From: Zygnema cylindricum
Lineage: Eukaryota > Streptophyta > Zygnematophyceae > Zygnematales > Zygnemataceae
Length of the DNA: 36,005 bases
Direction: 5' to 3'
Assembly (NCBI GenBank): GCA_037447655.1
Contig: JBBHKE010000691.1
Span: 1 to 36,005 of the forward strand
Positions 1 through 10,394 of the stretch are shown here, one piece after another. How positions within the stretch are numbered: position 1 is the stretch's first letter; every line of letters starts with the position of its first letter. The notes beneath the pieces are model-generated. The model worked only from the letters and a program-made list of their open reading frames with translations, searched no databases and was not told the origin of the DNA. The position numbers and the translations under genes were made by a program.

Positions 1-1
1 A

Positions 2-220
2 GCCAAACCCGTGATCCTTGGATCCGGATTTGCGCTCAAGCTTGGTCTGACAGCAGACAAGCTCCAAGCCACGTCTACTCGGCTTCTTACTTCAGCCGGT
101 ACCACGGAGTCGGTGCTTGGAATTACCAAGGACCCGCTTGTCTTTTGGTTTCACAACGGAACCGAGAGTGAGTCCGTAGAAGTTTCTGTCCGAGCATTGG
201 TCACCAAATTATTGGGTTCA
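2..220 (+). pseudogene. Retropepsin-like aspartic protease fragment
   Basis: The frame starting at base 2 reads AKPVILGSGFALKLGLT and continues to VSVRALVTK near base 215. This resembles the part of plant retroelement retropepsins that follows the catalytic Asp-Ser/Thr-Gly motif: a V-I-L-G-S-G-F-A-like strand, then a G-I-T-K-D-P-L turn, then an R-A-L-V-T strand. The catalytic DSG would lie just upstream of the window, so it cannot be checked. After ALVTK the expected continuation toward a YDVLLG-type strand is lost, and the frame runs into unrelated Phe-rich translation ending at 304. I read this as the right-hand end of a broken retroelement protease. Family assignment is from pattern memory and is moderate at best. 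Confidence 0.5.
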
Positions 221-369
221 CTTCACTCTAGGGGAGTATTCTTTCCCTTCTTTCTTGGGTCATTTTCACCTTTGTTCCTTCTCATGGTGTATACATTATT
301 TTGACTTTTCATATTTATTTCCGTTGTTGTGTATGTTTGTGAGCATGACTTTGCTGGTTGTGATGCATG

Positions 370-860
370 TTTGCTTGCTTGCTTCTCATGCACGACAAAA
401 GTCCTTTCAGTGAAAGTCAATGGATGGGAAAAGGAGAGTCATATAATATACTTCAACAATTATTTTTTCGTCTATTTTGATGGATTTGAATCCACCCAGA
501 CCAAAAGCACATGGCTTTTGCCAATTGTTAGTCCCTCATCCACTGTTGATCATATATTCTATTTCCAAGGGTAGCAATCATACACGTCGAGTGTGTAGCT
601 AGTGTCCACCTTGAGAACAGTTAGGGACACTGGCCAAACACTGGATAGAATAAGCATTTGCTTTGAAAACAAAAAATCGGACGGTCAAAGTTGTCTCCCA
701 AATGTTTAGAGAATCTTGTTGAAAATTTAGTAAACATGTTGTATAAAAAAAAAGAAAAAAGTATGGTCTTGTACAAAAATGTGTGTTTTTTAGTAAACCA
801 TCTTACTTTTTGCTTGATAAAGCCCCACCTTAGACAGTGGAAACTAAAGGCATTTCACTT
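370..860 (+). repeat. Dispersed repeat, inverted partner at 11400-11830
   Basis: This stretch aligns by eye with the reverse complement of 11400-11830. Shared landmarks include CACTGGATAGA, GAGAATCTTG and CATGTT followed by TATAAAAAAAA. The aligned frames also read alike: KVNGWEKESH here, and DVNAWWKRRH on the minus strand near 11785. Both copies may therefore carry a remnant of the same coding piece, but I do not recognise the protein. It could be part of a decayed transposon or a duplicated intergenic segment. Confidence 0.5.
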
Positions 861-1289
861 AAAAGAGAGTCTCTAATTCATTTTTCATAAAAGCCATATT
901 TGAGCCGTGTTTCTAGTAAATGACCAGAAAACAAACAAACACATAACTGAAATTTTCAGTTTTTATTCTAATGATGCACATTTTAACTAGAATATCAAAT
1001 TTTGTAAAATTAAAATACAAACTTTATGGGTAAAAAAAAAAATTACCTATTTCATTTTTCAAGACACATAACAATTTTTCTTCATGCAACATTTTATAAC
1101 TATTGGTATAAAGTATGCTATTTGGTTGCACACATTTTTTCGGCAAGGAAACCAAAACTTGGGTTTCATCGACTTAGTTCTTATGTCGTGTAATCAGACA
1201 AGAGGTGACGGTCGCCGCTTATTATTGGTTTATATAGTTTATTACTATTTCATTCATACACCGTCGTATTTTGACAAAAATATACGGAA
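861..1289. other. Unassigned AT-rich stretch
   Basis: I see no convincing gene, RNA or repeat here. The open frame at 1084-1377 on the plus strand is a shadow. Its distal part lies over a gag relic read on the other strand. Confidence 0.6.
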
Positions 1290-2142
1290 AAAGGCTTTTT
1301 TCTTTCCCCATTCACATGAGCTCCTTTGTCTATGGTTGATTCTCAATTTTGCAAGTTTGGTACAATCTGCCATATAGTGTCTTGGTTTCTTACAAAAATG
1401 GCACACTTTACCTCTCGGAGCTCCACTCCCTTACTGATAAGTTCTTCCACCTCATCCTTCTCATCCTATAAAATTTTGATAGGGGTATCTCCTTCTATGC
1501 TTATCACGCTTCCACAAGTCATTTCTAGCAATACCTGCAGGCTAGGACTTCCTCTCCTCAACTCAATGGTATTCTCTTTAACTAGGATCACACCTACTAT
1601 GTCATCCCAGTTCCAGTTCCCATCTCCTATATGTAGGAGCATATTTATAATATTTCATACTCATCAAGCAACTTCATCGTTAGAGTATTCACTTTCTGTC
1701 TTTCAGTCCACGGATTTCTTGCACTAGTTAGTTCAACAAATAGTGTTAGAAGATCATTACAATAATCATCCACACTCCCACCCTAGCATGTGTATGCTGT
1801 TGTTTTGTTCTCCGCTTGTTGTTTTTTTTGCATAGATCCACTCTTGTTTTTTTTTCTTAATGACTCCCAAATTTCAATAGACATTCTTTATCACATGAGG
1901 GGAATGGAGATTGCCTTTGCTACACTTCGAATGATGAAATGTTTAGCCACGGTGTTTTTCTAGTGCCATTTTTTGTTGTTTTTTGCCTCGGTCTGAATTG
2001 CTACTTATGGTCTTACTCACCAAGTGTCTCGAGGTGGCTCCGCTCCTTTGTCCCCTTTGCCTCCATCCATGACAATTATCTCCCCATCCTTTTCTTCCTC
2101 GTCTCTAATCTTTACTGTAGACTTGGTAACTTAGGAGAATAG
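1290..2142 (-). pseudogene. Copia-type gag relic
   Basis: Minus-strand translation, scattered over three frames, matches the Gag of the copia elements further right in the window. From 1930 down to 1720 it gives VAKHFIIRS and then DDYCNDLLTLFVELTSAR, equivalent to AAKHFILRY and DFCNELATLFMELESAG of element D. Next comes KVNTLTMKL near 1690, then VILVKENTIELRR near 1580. Near 1400 there is a CCHC zinc knuckle reading CHFCKKPRHYMADC. Upstream (1945-2142) a charged linker is visible. Past 1290 nothing resembles protease, so the relic is gag only. Frameshifts and stops are frequent. No LTRs were found next to it. The zinc knuckle keeps all four ligands although the surrounding frame is destroyed. 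Confidence 0.8.
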
Positions 2143-2238
2143 AGCTCCATATTTGTAAGTTTACTAAGACCATCTAATGGAACATAGGCCTCATTTCACG
2201 TCATACTGTAATTTTTGTCTGAGTTCAATATAACTCTT

Positions 2239-2830
2239 CGCGATTAGATCTCAATCGATTAGATTTCAATTTTGTGGCTAGGTTAAAACTAATATGTTCT
2301 CACGAAGTGTGGTTCACTAAAGTGAAAAATAGTGCCCACGTAACATTTTTATTTACATGTGGTTGTTGTAATTTTGTGACCGTAAACATTAGCTGAACGC
2401 GTGAATTGTTGTTTTTTTTTGAAGATCCATGTTCTCAAGCGAGGCAATATTTTAAGGGAATTAATTATCACTGTGACAATTTTTCCTACGCACACTCACT
2501 TGTGTCAGTTTGTCAAAAATGGTACATTTTAAGTATAGATCATTACAATTTACGTACCGTTTAGTTTAGCGATAAAAGTCAATCCGTCGAACAACTTTAA
2601 CATGCGTTATATTGTAAGAACCTGTTAAAAATGTATCGCTCTTGTAAACGTCGAACGTCATAATAAAAAACAACAATTCACACTGTCGACCAATATTTAC
2701 GGTAACAAAAGTGCACAACCACATGTAAATAAAAGTGATGCGCGCAGTCACCTCTCACTTAATGTTAGCTACACCTTGAGAGCACAAGTCGGCCTTTCAC
2801 TTAGCCGCAAGATTGAAATCTAATCACGAA
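2239..2830. mobile_element. Foldback (inverted-repeat) element, ~590 bp
   Basis: Two long arms are reverse complements: about 2239-2420 and about 2659-2830. Both contain TTTATTTACATGTGGTTG (right arm read in reverse complement). Outward they share GATTAGAT, TTCAAT and GGCTA; inward they share GTGAATTGTTGTTTTTT. The spacer is about 240 bp with no recognisable coding. This is typical of a MITE or foldback element. I could not define a target duplication, so the superfamily is open. The small open frame at 2566-2751 lies in spacer and arm and is not a gene. Confidence 0.75.
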
Positions 2831-3026
2831 TTGTAAATAGTGTGGCTTGATTTGTTTGCGCGTGACGACGTGGCTATTTTTCATTTAGTTTCATCGATGT
2901 TTTTATTCACATCCATTTTCTTATCGTGTACAAAGTTTATTTCAATTTGTACGAGTTAATTTATTGATATCGTGTCGTACTTTAATTTGCATCTAATGTC
3001 AATCTTGGCTTCGTGAAAAAATATTG

Positions 3027-3480
3027 CCTCTCTCATAAATATGCCCTCTCCCTCTCCCCTCCGAAATTTACACCCTCCCTCCTTCAAGAATTCGCCATGC
3101 CCCTCCTTCATCTTTTCAAAGCATGACCCCTCCTTCTAAAAAATATGCCCTCTCCTTCTTTCAAAAAATTTCCCTCTCTCTTTCCCTATCGCTCTCTCTC
3201 TCATAAATCTGCCATCTCTCTCTCCCTCTAAATAGGCCTTCACTCTCTCTCAAAATTATGCCCTCTCGTTTTGTCAAAAATATGTCCTCTCCCTCTCTCA
3301 TAATTTTGTCGTCTCCCTCTCCCAAAAATCTGCCCTATTCGTCTACCTCTATTTCTTTCCCTCACTCTCTTGCTTTCGTATTATGCCTCTCCCTCTCTGA
3401 AAATTTGATTGTCTCTCTCTCTCAAAAATCAATCATTTCCTCTACCTCTTTTTTTCCCTTAAACTATTCCTCTCGGAATT
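3027..3480. repeat. CT-rich degenerate minisatellite
   Basis: The plus strand is mostly pyrimidine, built of loose repeats of CTCTCYCTCTC plus AAAAATNTGCC with variable spacing of roughly 25-40 bases. The open frame through it (3258-3491) encodes Ser/Leu/Pro-rich low-complexity sequence and is not called a gene. Confidence 0.75.
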
Positions 3481-4430
3481 TTTTATATTAAAAAAGGGGA
3501 CAAAAAAATAGAGGAATACAAGATGAAGAAGAAAAAGCTAAAAATAGAAAGTTATTAGAAAAAAAACATTATTCTATTCATCACTTGTCACAATTGTTTT
3601 ATGGTCAAAGATGCCTCTTCTTTCTAAATTTATTGTATTTTCACTGTTTCCCCAGGCTCTGAGTTTTTCAATTGGTTGAGAGCTCTATAAATAGTTGAAG
3701 TGTCATTACAATGTCGAATAGGTGATGGTAATACTATTGGTGGAAAAGCAAAAGAGTTGAAACCGCCCCCTATGAAATATATCCTGATGAGTAGATGTAC
3801 ATAACTTACACAAGATACTACAACATGAATAGCCACGCTTGAATAAGCATTGAAGGTCTTTCTTATACATGTTTTCTTTTTTGAAATATTGATGTGAAAC
3901 AAAAAAATTGTGAATATGGCAGGAACTCTATCTTTCGTTTCTATTTCTAAATCTAAAATTAGGTTGAAAGATTCCCATCAAATTTGAATTTGAATTTCAA
4001 ATTTTTTGTTTTGAAACAAAAACGACAAAAAATAGTGCGCGAAACCATGAAGCTGGTAAGAAGGCAAAAACCAAACTTCTTTTGGGAGGAAGGCAAAACT
4101 GTACTTGTTTTTGGCAAAGATTTTACGGTCACCTTGTCCAAAGGCACGTGACTTTGAGGACGTCTAAAAATTGTAATATTTTATCTTCGTACATGTCGAT
4201 CGTCCAAGTGTGGGAAGTTTACAGGTTTTGTGATGGTGTGATGGTGTACTCCCCTCCGTGAGGTGTAATTATGTGGTCGCCATTGGCATACAAAATAAGA
4301 AAAAAAAATGTGTATCCTCGAGTCCGCCCGAGAAAGAAACTCGACCGGTCAATTGAACTTACCGAAGCAAAAAATGCCATACACTACAATACACCGTGAA
4401 TGGCTATTAGAGTTAATGTTTTATTTTTCA
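3481..4430. other. Unassigned AT-rich stretch
   Basis: No gene is supported. The small open frames at 3630-3902 and 3959-4147 on the minus strand have no recognisable domain. A short GAATTTGAATTTGAATTT run occurs near 3980. Confidence 0.6.
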
Positions 4431-4998
4431 CTTAATACATCTTTTCTCTGTACACACTTATCGGATTGAGAATCCTGTTTTTTGTAATAAACACTGAACA
4501 TAAAACAACAATGAAAAATATATAAGTATATAAGAATATATAACAAACACTATCAGCACTTTGAAGTAAGTACATAAAATGCAACATTCATTTTAAACCA
4601 TTGACACATTAACCCAACATGGCCAAAAATAAAGAAATTAGAATTAATGTCACTCTGGAATGCACCAACAGTGCAAACACGCTCGCGATTGAAAATTAAG
4701 ATTCTGAGCTTCCGATTGGCGGTCTCAAATTTGAAAATATGACAAGTGTGTACAGAGAAAAGATGTTATATGCGGCGAAAAAAACATTAACACTGATAGC
4801 GATACAAGGTGTACTACAGTACACTAGGTATCGCTATTGGCACTGATTATATTTCGCTGTTTAAAACATATTTCCTCCGTACACACTTGTCCGATTTTTA
4901 ATTTGAGACTGCCAATCGGAAGTTGAGAATCTTAATTTTCAACCGTGACCGTCAAATCCAAAATCCGACAAATGTGTCCCGAGAAAAGATGTATTAAG
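4431..4998. mobile_element. TIR element with internal palindrome
   Basis: The ends are perfect 18-bp inverted repeats: CTTAATACATCTTTTCTC at 4431-4448, and its reverse complement at 4981-4998. Weaker similarity continues inward through ACACA and TCGGATT. Inside is a second large palindrome, arms about 4682-4815 and 4818-4950. Shared blocks include GAAAATTAAGATTCT, TTCCGATTGG, ACAAGTGTGTAC and GATAGCGATAC. Its centre is GTGTACTACAGTACAC at 4809-4824. No coding capacity is seen. Copia element A sits directly to the right, with its TGAAC duplication at 5001-5005, so this element (or its edge) is older than A. Confidence 0.75.
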
Positions 4999-5000
4999 GA

Positions 5001-5005
5001 TGAAC
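5001..5005. repeat. Target-site duplication of element A, left
   Basis: TGAAC lies immediately outside the left LTR. The same five bases follow the right LTR at 11397-11401. A 5-bp duplication is standard for copia integrase. Confidence 0.9.
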
Positions 5006-6007
5006 TGCAATTTTGTGTCCTCTATTGGACTACACAATTCAAGAAGCCTCTAGGTAGCTTTTAACTAACCCACTTCAAGCCACAACCAATGCTACCCAAG
5101 AGGGCAAACTGACAGTATGACTACACCCCTGTGCCGCCTGGACTCTCGTGAGTAAGTAGCAACAAAAATCAGTGAAAACAGCCAACCAACCGATAAGTTA
5201 TGAGGTGGCAAAGATGCCAATTTATACAAAGCTCCCAAGGGAGAGGTGAATGTCTAAAAAATATTTTTAGTCCTACTTTCCTCTCACAACACCTATCTAC
5301 TAATGTACGACCCAATCACATAACTTTAAAGTACAGAAATGTACTACGACCGATGTTCTTTCTGTACGGTCTGTTTACGACAAAGCCCATGAGTGGACGC
5401 GTGTAAACCTTTCACTCGTCCGTACGCTCCCCGAAATTCCTACAACCAAATGTTATCCCTCCACGTGGCGCCCGGTCAAGCCACGTCCATAAACACCAAA
5501 GTGACCATTCCGAGATCGTAAGAGCGATGTATACCGTAGGATTAAATTTGACATTGAATTTTAGCCATCGAAACAAATGTCCGATTTATTTGTTTCGTGC
5601 AAAATGACGTCTGCACTAAACTTTAACTAGTTCTATGTTCCTTCTTTCATATTTTAGTTAATCGGTTTCAAGATTGTACATTAGTTTAAATAGATATCAA
5701 ACCCTATGTATGCTAACGGACTTCTACGAAAGACTGGTAAGAGCGAACGGCTACGCCGCGCTTTGCCGGTCGGAGGTTTGAATCCTGCTTGACTAAACCT
5801 TTTGTTGAGAGTGATGTAAGTCACTCTTTGGTTTTGACTATGGAGCTGAGGCATATATGGCTCCATCACTCTGTCTCTCCTTTAGTGACTACAACAAGTA
5901 TGAGGGCGAGAGAAAAGAGATGGAGGTAGGCTTCCTGCACTTTTCTTATCTAATTTTAGCTTATCTATTTAGACCCAAAAAATAACCAAAAACTACTTAT
6001 TTCAACA
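5006..6007 (-). repeat. 3' LTR of element A
   Basis: 1002 bp, TG to CA. Read in the element's direction it starts TGTTGAAATAAG, at the polypurine tract, and ends GGACACAAAATTGCA. The terminal 20 bases are the start of gag, with the ATG changed to ATA here. It holds a TATA-like TATAAATTG near 5213-5240, the ABRE-like CACGTGGC at 5462-5469, and an antisense tRNA-like block at 5716-5799. Confidence 0.93.
5716..5799 (+). other. tRNA-like segment in A 3' LTR (antisense to element)
   Basis: The plus strand has an A-box-like GACTGGTAAGAGC (5732-5744) and a B-box-like GGTTTGAATCC (5775-5785), with 30 nt between them as in a tRNA. The CGGC-TAC-GCCG in between resembles a shortened anticodon arm. No acceptor stem pairs and the D stem is poor, so it is not a functional tRNA gene. 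Equivalent blocks occur in every sampled LTR of the family. Confidence 0.7.
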
Positions 6008-6020
6008 CTCCCCTTATTTT
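6008..6020 (-). other. Polypurine tract of element A
   Basis: On the minus strand this reads AAAATAAGGGGAG directly before the 3' LTR, as expected for the plus-strand DNA primer. B has AAAATAACGGGAG at the same place. Confidence 0.85.
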
Positions 6021-7600
6021 CTAGTCTAATTTTACCTTTTCTTTCAATCCACATTTTTCCCCACAACATATTAACTTGGGAGAGGGCACAGGTTTGGTCA
6101 TCATGTCAGCCACCATTTCTTCATCGAATTTATACACAAGATTTACAATTTTGTTTTCAACCTTTTCCCTCATGAAGCTCAATCTTATGTCGATATGTTT
6201 AACCTTGAAATGATGTTTTGGATTGCCTGCAATAGCAATGACAGCCTCATTATCACTGAAAACTTCATGCACTCCCTCTTTCATATACCCCAATTTTTTC
6301 AAAAAGGACTTGACCCACATCAACTCTTTCACAGCAGAACAAGAGGCCATATACTCAGCCTCCATAGTAGACTGGGCAACCACCTTTTGTTGCTTACTGC
6401 TCCAACAACAAGCACCTTCCCCCACATACCCAGAAGTGCATCTTCTCATAGGTGCATCCCTATAACTGGCATCACTCTAAGTAGTGATAACAGTGTGCTC
6501 CCCTCCCAAATGGAACCATAACTCTCTAGTTCCTACCAAATATCTCATAACTCTCTTAGGTGCCTCCCAATATCTCTTCTTAGGATCGTTAAGACTTCTA
6601 GTGAGAACTCCCAGTGGTGGCACTATATCGAACCTTGTACTGTTCTTAAAGTAGATCAAACTTCCTACAACCTGTCTATAAGGAATAAACTTCATAAACT
6701 CTCCCTCCTCTAGACTCATCTGATCATCTAAGATTATGACTCCTCTTTCTACACTCCCATCACTAATTTTTTTCAAGTCCATGGGAGTGGATCAACTGTT
6801 TGCTTTTTCCATCTGAAACTTCTCAAACATATTACCTATTGCTTCGTTTTGAGTAAGTTTGATAACCTTTTTCCCCCTATCTTTCTCCATTTGGATTCCA
6901 AGAATATACCTTGCCTCCCCTAAATCCTTCATATCAAATATGCTTCTAAGATCTCTCTTTAACTTATTATTCTTTTCCAAATACTAACTTAACACCAACA
7001 GATCATCCACATAAATTGGAATGAAAACCACACTATTCTTATCTTTAAACATATAGATAGAATGGTCAAAGCTGATCCGGATATATCCTAGACCGGTTAC
7101 ATACTCATCTAGTTTCTTATTCCACTGTCGGGGAGCCTACTTCAGGATATATAAGGACTTTATGAGCTTAAAGACTTTGCTCTCTTACCTTTCACCACAA
7201 ACCCTTCTGGTTGCCTCACGAAAATTTCTTCCTCTAACTCACCATTAAGAAAGGCAGTCTTAATATCCATCTGATGTATTTCCTTGTCTCCCGCTACTGC
7301 CACACTGAGGAGAATCCTTATTGATGGGAACCGAACAACTGGAGCAAAAGTCTCCTCATAGTCAATCCCCTCCTTTTGGGTGAACCCCTTTGGTACTAAT
7401 CGAGCCTTATATTTCTCAATGGTATTATGTGGGTTTAGTTTTAGTTTAAACACTCATATAAAGCCAATCGGATTTATGTCTGGAGGACAATCCGCTAGTT
7501 CCCAAGTATTTACTTCCATGATGGAGGCCATCTCAGAATTTTTACCTCTAATCCATGTGTATTTCTCTGGACTATTCACTGCCTCCTAGTATGACAGAGG
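6021..7600 (-). pseudogene. Reverse transcriptase-RNase H of element A
   Basis: Starts near 7600 in broken frame with SPEKYTWI and NTWELADCPP, then runs [30 protein letters not shown] and [13 protein letters not shown], the first catalytic Asp of the palm. The second catalytic motif, YVDD, is intact at 7002-7013. Further on come DLGEARYILGIQ, VVGSLIYF and RNase H. RNase H keeps SDASY, MEAEYMA and SDNEAV, its acidic residues. The terminal frame 6449-6021 ends EKVKLD and a stop, just before the polypurine tract. Stops and frameshifts fall near 7455, 7160, 6981, 6782 and 6470. The active-site residues survive but no single frame could make the enzyme. Confidence 0.93.
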
Positions 7601-7699
7601 CTCATTTGGGTGAGATAGCTACGTTACCTTATTAGCGACATGTTTCTCTTGTATCCTTTTGCTGCTCCTTCTCCCTCCCTCAAACTCTAAAGCCGGAAT

Positions 7700-8872
7700 G
7701 GAGGGAAGTCTTGGATTTCTCCTTATCGTCTCATCGGCTCCCCTATCCATGGAACCCGGTTCAGATTCCTCCTCTTTTGTCTCCTCGAAGTCCATTCGAA
7801 TATGTGAGGTTTCTGATGGATCTCCTGTATCTTAAATCTCCCTTGAATCTGCAATCATTGTTTTACTCACGTCCTTTTCGAGAACGACTAAGTTCTCCTC
7901 ATTTTCGCACTCAAATTTGACTCTTATCTTCTTGGTATATTTGAAGGGGTCAAATGACTTCCATTCATCCATGACAACTAGGTGTTTGACTAGGATGATA
8001 TCTTTCTTTGCTAAGTCATATTCTTTATATCTATTGACATCGTCATCATATCCTACAAAGTATCTAGGTTTTCCCTTAGCATCTAGATTCCTGTTTTTCT
8101 TATCCGTGTGAAGACTGTAAACTTGGCTACCGAATACTTTAAGGTGAGAGACATGTGGTTTCTTTCTGACCCATCTCTCATAAGGTGTCATTACTTTAAC
8201 GGCTGAGGTTTAGACTATATTCTTAATATAGTTGGCATAGTTCATGTCCTCTGCCCAAAATATCTTTGCTATTTTCTTGTCGGCCAACATATTGCATACA
8301 CTATTTTCCTAGTGTTCGGTTAAACTTCTTAGCTACCCCATTTTGTTCCGGGATATATGGTACAGTTTTCTGATGTTGAACTCCTTCATCTCTCAAATAT
8401 TCCTCAAACTGATTAGAAGTATATTCTCCCCCAATATCACTTTTTATTCTTTTATTGGGGGTTCCCTGCAACTTCTCACTCCAGGCTTTATATTCTTTAA
8501 AGTAAGTTGGTGTTCCAGACTTCGTTTTTAGGAAGTAGACTCTAAAGCATATAGACCAGTCATCGGTTATTGTCAACATAAACCTCTTCCCTCCGATCGA
8601 AGGTACTTTTGCACGTCCCCTGATATTTGTGTGGACCAAATCTAGTACTTTCTCACCTTTATATGTGGCCGCTTTGGGAAAAATAAGTCTGTGAGCATTA
8701 CCTTGAGCACAACCACTACCACCATTTCATTATCCCCAAACCGAATCCCTACTACTATACCAAGCTTCATCATTTCCCTCAACCTATCAAAATGTACATG
8801 CCCCAACTGCTTATGCCAAATCATCAACTTTGGAACACCAACATTGTAAGCATTCTTCTTTTCATTACTCAT
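7700..8872 (-). pseudogene. Pre-integrase and integrase of element A
   Basis: The 8872-8642 part carries the zinc-binding histidines in IWHKQLGHVHFDRLREM. The downstream Cys region is frameshifted after NEMV. The core follows at 8639-8301. The first catalytic Asp is replaced (VHTNI instead of the family's HTDI), the second is kept in SDIGGEY, and the catalytic Glu is replaced by Lys in QNGVAKK. Two of the three DDE residues are therefore gone. The C-terminal part at 8191-7832 runs MTPYERWVRKKP, KVFGSQVYSL and YDLAKKDIILVKHLVV into an acidic linker. A frameshift near 8300-8200 separates the pieces. Confidence 0.92.
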
Positions 8873-9330
8873 TTAAAGCCTAAACATTCCATGGCTACCG
8901 TTATTTGTTGTGAAGTATAATTTTTTCCCATACTTAGCTGTAAAGACTCCATTTCTAGTGAAGGTATCAAACTCTTTATCATCTAACACAGACGTAGAGA
9001 CAAGATTTTTATTCAGCTGAGAAATGTAGAGTACTTGTGAGAAGGTGAGTATAGAAGTCTTACCCTCCACTAAGACTTTTAGATCTACCGACCCCACTAG
9101 ATCTGTGGTAACCACTCTCCCATCCCCATACTATATCTCTATAGTAGGGATCTTTCTTAGCTTAGTAAAGAGGTCCTTATCACGACACATATGCATGGAT
9201 GCACCTGAGTCGATGATCCATCCTTCGTGTGGAGCTTCCCGAATTGCTTCGAAAGCACAATTCTATTTTCGAGGGATCTCCTTCTCCTCAAAACTCTCGT
9301 TAAGAAGAAGCTCCCCATCCTCCTCCTAAA
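8873..9330 (-). pseudogene. Protease of element A
   Basis: On the minus strand WIIDSGASMHM is read with the catalytic Asp codon at 9209-9211. It continues as CRDKDLFTKLRKIPT, then a stop in EI*YGDG, then VVTTDLVGSVDLKVLVEGK and NLVSTSVLDDKEF down to GSHGMFRL at 8873. This is the copia protease layout. The catalytic triplet DSG is intact, unlike in element D, but the frame has a stop and is shifted relative to gag. Confidence 0.9.
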
Positions 9331-10181
9331 ATGATTTGTCCTCGGTTTCTCCTTTCTCTTTTGTGACCACAAGTGCATTCTTCATCCCTCGGGAAGAACC
9401 CCCTCCACGGTTCTCTTGAAGCCTCAACTCCGCAGCTTGACATAATCCGCTATGAAGTGTCCTGGCTTTTTGCAAAAATGGAAAAGACCCTTTGGGGGCC
9501 TCAATCCTCCAAACTGATCTCTCTCGTCTTTGAATTGTTTCTTTGTATCCGCCCCCCATCGGTTTCCTCCTACAGCTAGAGCTTGAATGCTCTTCTCCAC
9601 CCTCCTAATCTTAATTATGATCTCTTGCACAAGTATCATCCGGACTACTGTGTTCCACATCCATGAAATGTCAATCATTTCTTGTACTCGGTACACTATG
9701 TTTTCATACTCGTCAGGTAACTTCATGATGAGAGTGTTAACTTTCATCTTCATTGTACCTGAGAACCCGACACTTTATATCCCTATATACAAACAAGAGA
9801 GATCATTACAATAGTCTAACATCTTTCCCCCTTTGTAAGTATAATTCCCCAACTTTTGTTCGGCCAACAGGAGCTCCGGAATAGTACTAGCTCTATATAT
9901 TTCCACCAAACTCACCCATAACTCCTCGGCCTTGTAAATGTGAAGATGGGGGGTTCCCAAAGCCTAAATGAGGTGTCTTAGAATAAAGTTTTTGGCAGCC
10001 ATGTTGATGTTCTCCCACGTTTGGGTGTCGTTCTCTGCGGTCTTCACGGTCGGCGCTCTGGGTGCCGTGGTAATAGGAGCAATTGGATTAAGAGGCGTCT
10101 CCTTCTCCTTCCCCTTTTCGGACACACTGCTGTCCCCATCATCTGCCTCCTCTGCTGCAGCAGAGGTTGCTGCAGCAAACC

Positions 10182-10279
10182 TTATTCCACCAAACCCTGG
10201 TGGAGTTCCCTGAGGTGGACGCAGCAACGATTATTCCACCAAACCCTGGTGGAGTTCCCTGAGGTGGACGTTTCACTTG
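10182..10279. repeat. 49-bp tandem duplication in A gag
   Basis: Two copies begin TTATTCCACCAAACC at 10182 and 10231 and run to GAGGTGGACG. The unit is not a multiple of three, so it breaks gag. Each copy contains the hairpin TCCACCA-AACCC-TGGTGGA. Confidence 0.92.
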
Positions 10280-10379
10280 TCCACTGACAAGACCACAGTT
10301 GAATTTTTCGCACAAAGCCCCCATCATCATGGCTTCCCAATAGATGAACCTTGATCCATTAAAGATGGGCACCCTAGAG

Positions 10380-10392
10380 GGTGGGCCAATAA
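10380..10392 (-). promoter_or_regulatory. Primer-binding site of element A (half tRNA-iMet)
   Basis: The minus strand reads TTATTGGCCCACC two bases inside the 5' LTR end. It differs at one base from TTATGGGCCCACC, the complement of the plant initiator tRNA-Met anticodon arm (loop CCCAUAA). Priming would use a tRNA cleaved in its anticodon loop, as known for Drosophila copia. It also encodes part of V-I-G-P-P-S of Gag. Confidence 0.8.
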
Positions 10393-10394
10393 CT

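Noticed and set aside
5200-5406. Open frame in the A 3' LTR
   Set aside because: Noncoding LTR. The frame is not kept in the partner LTR.
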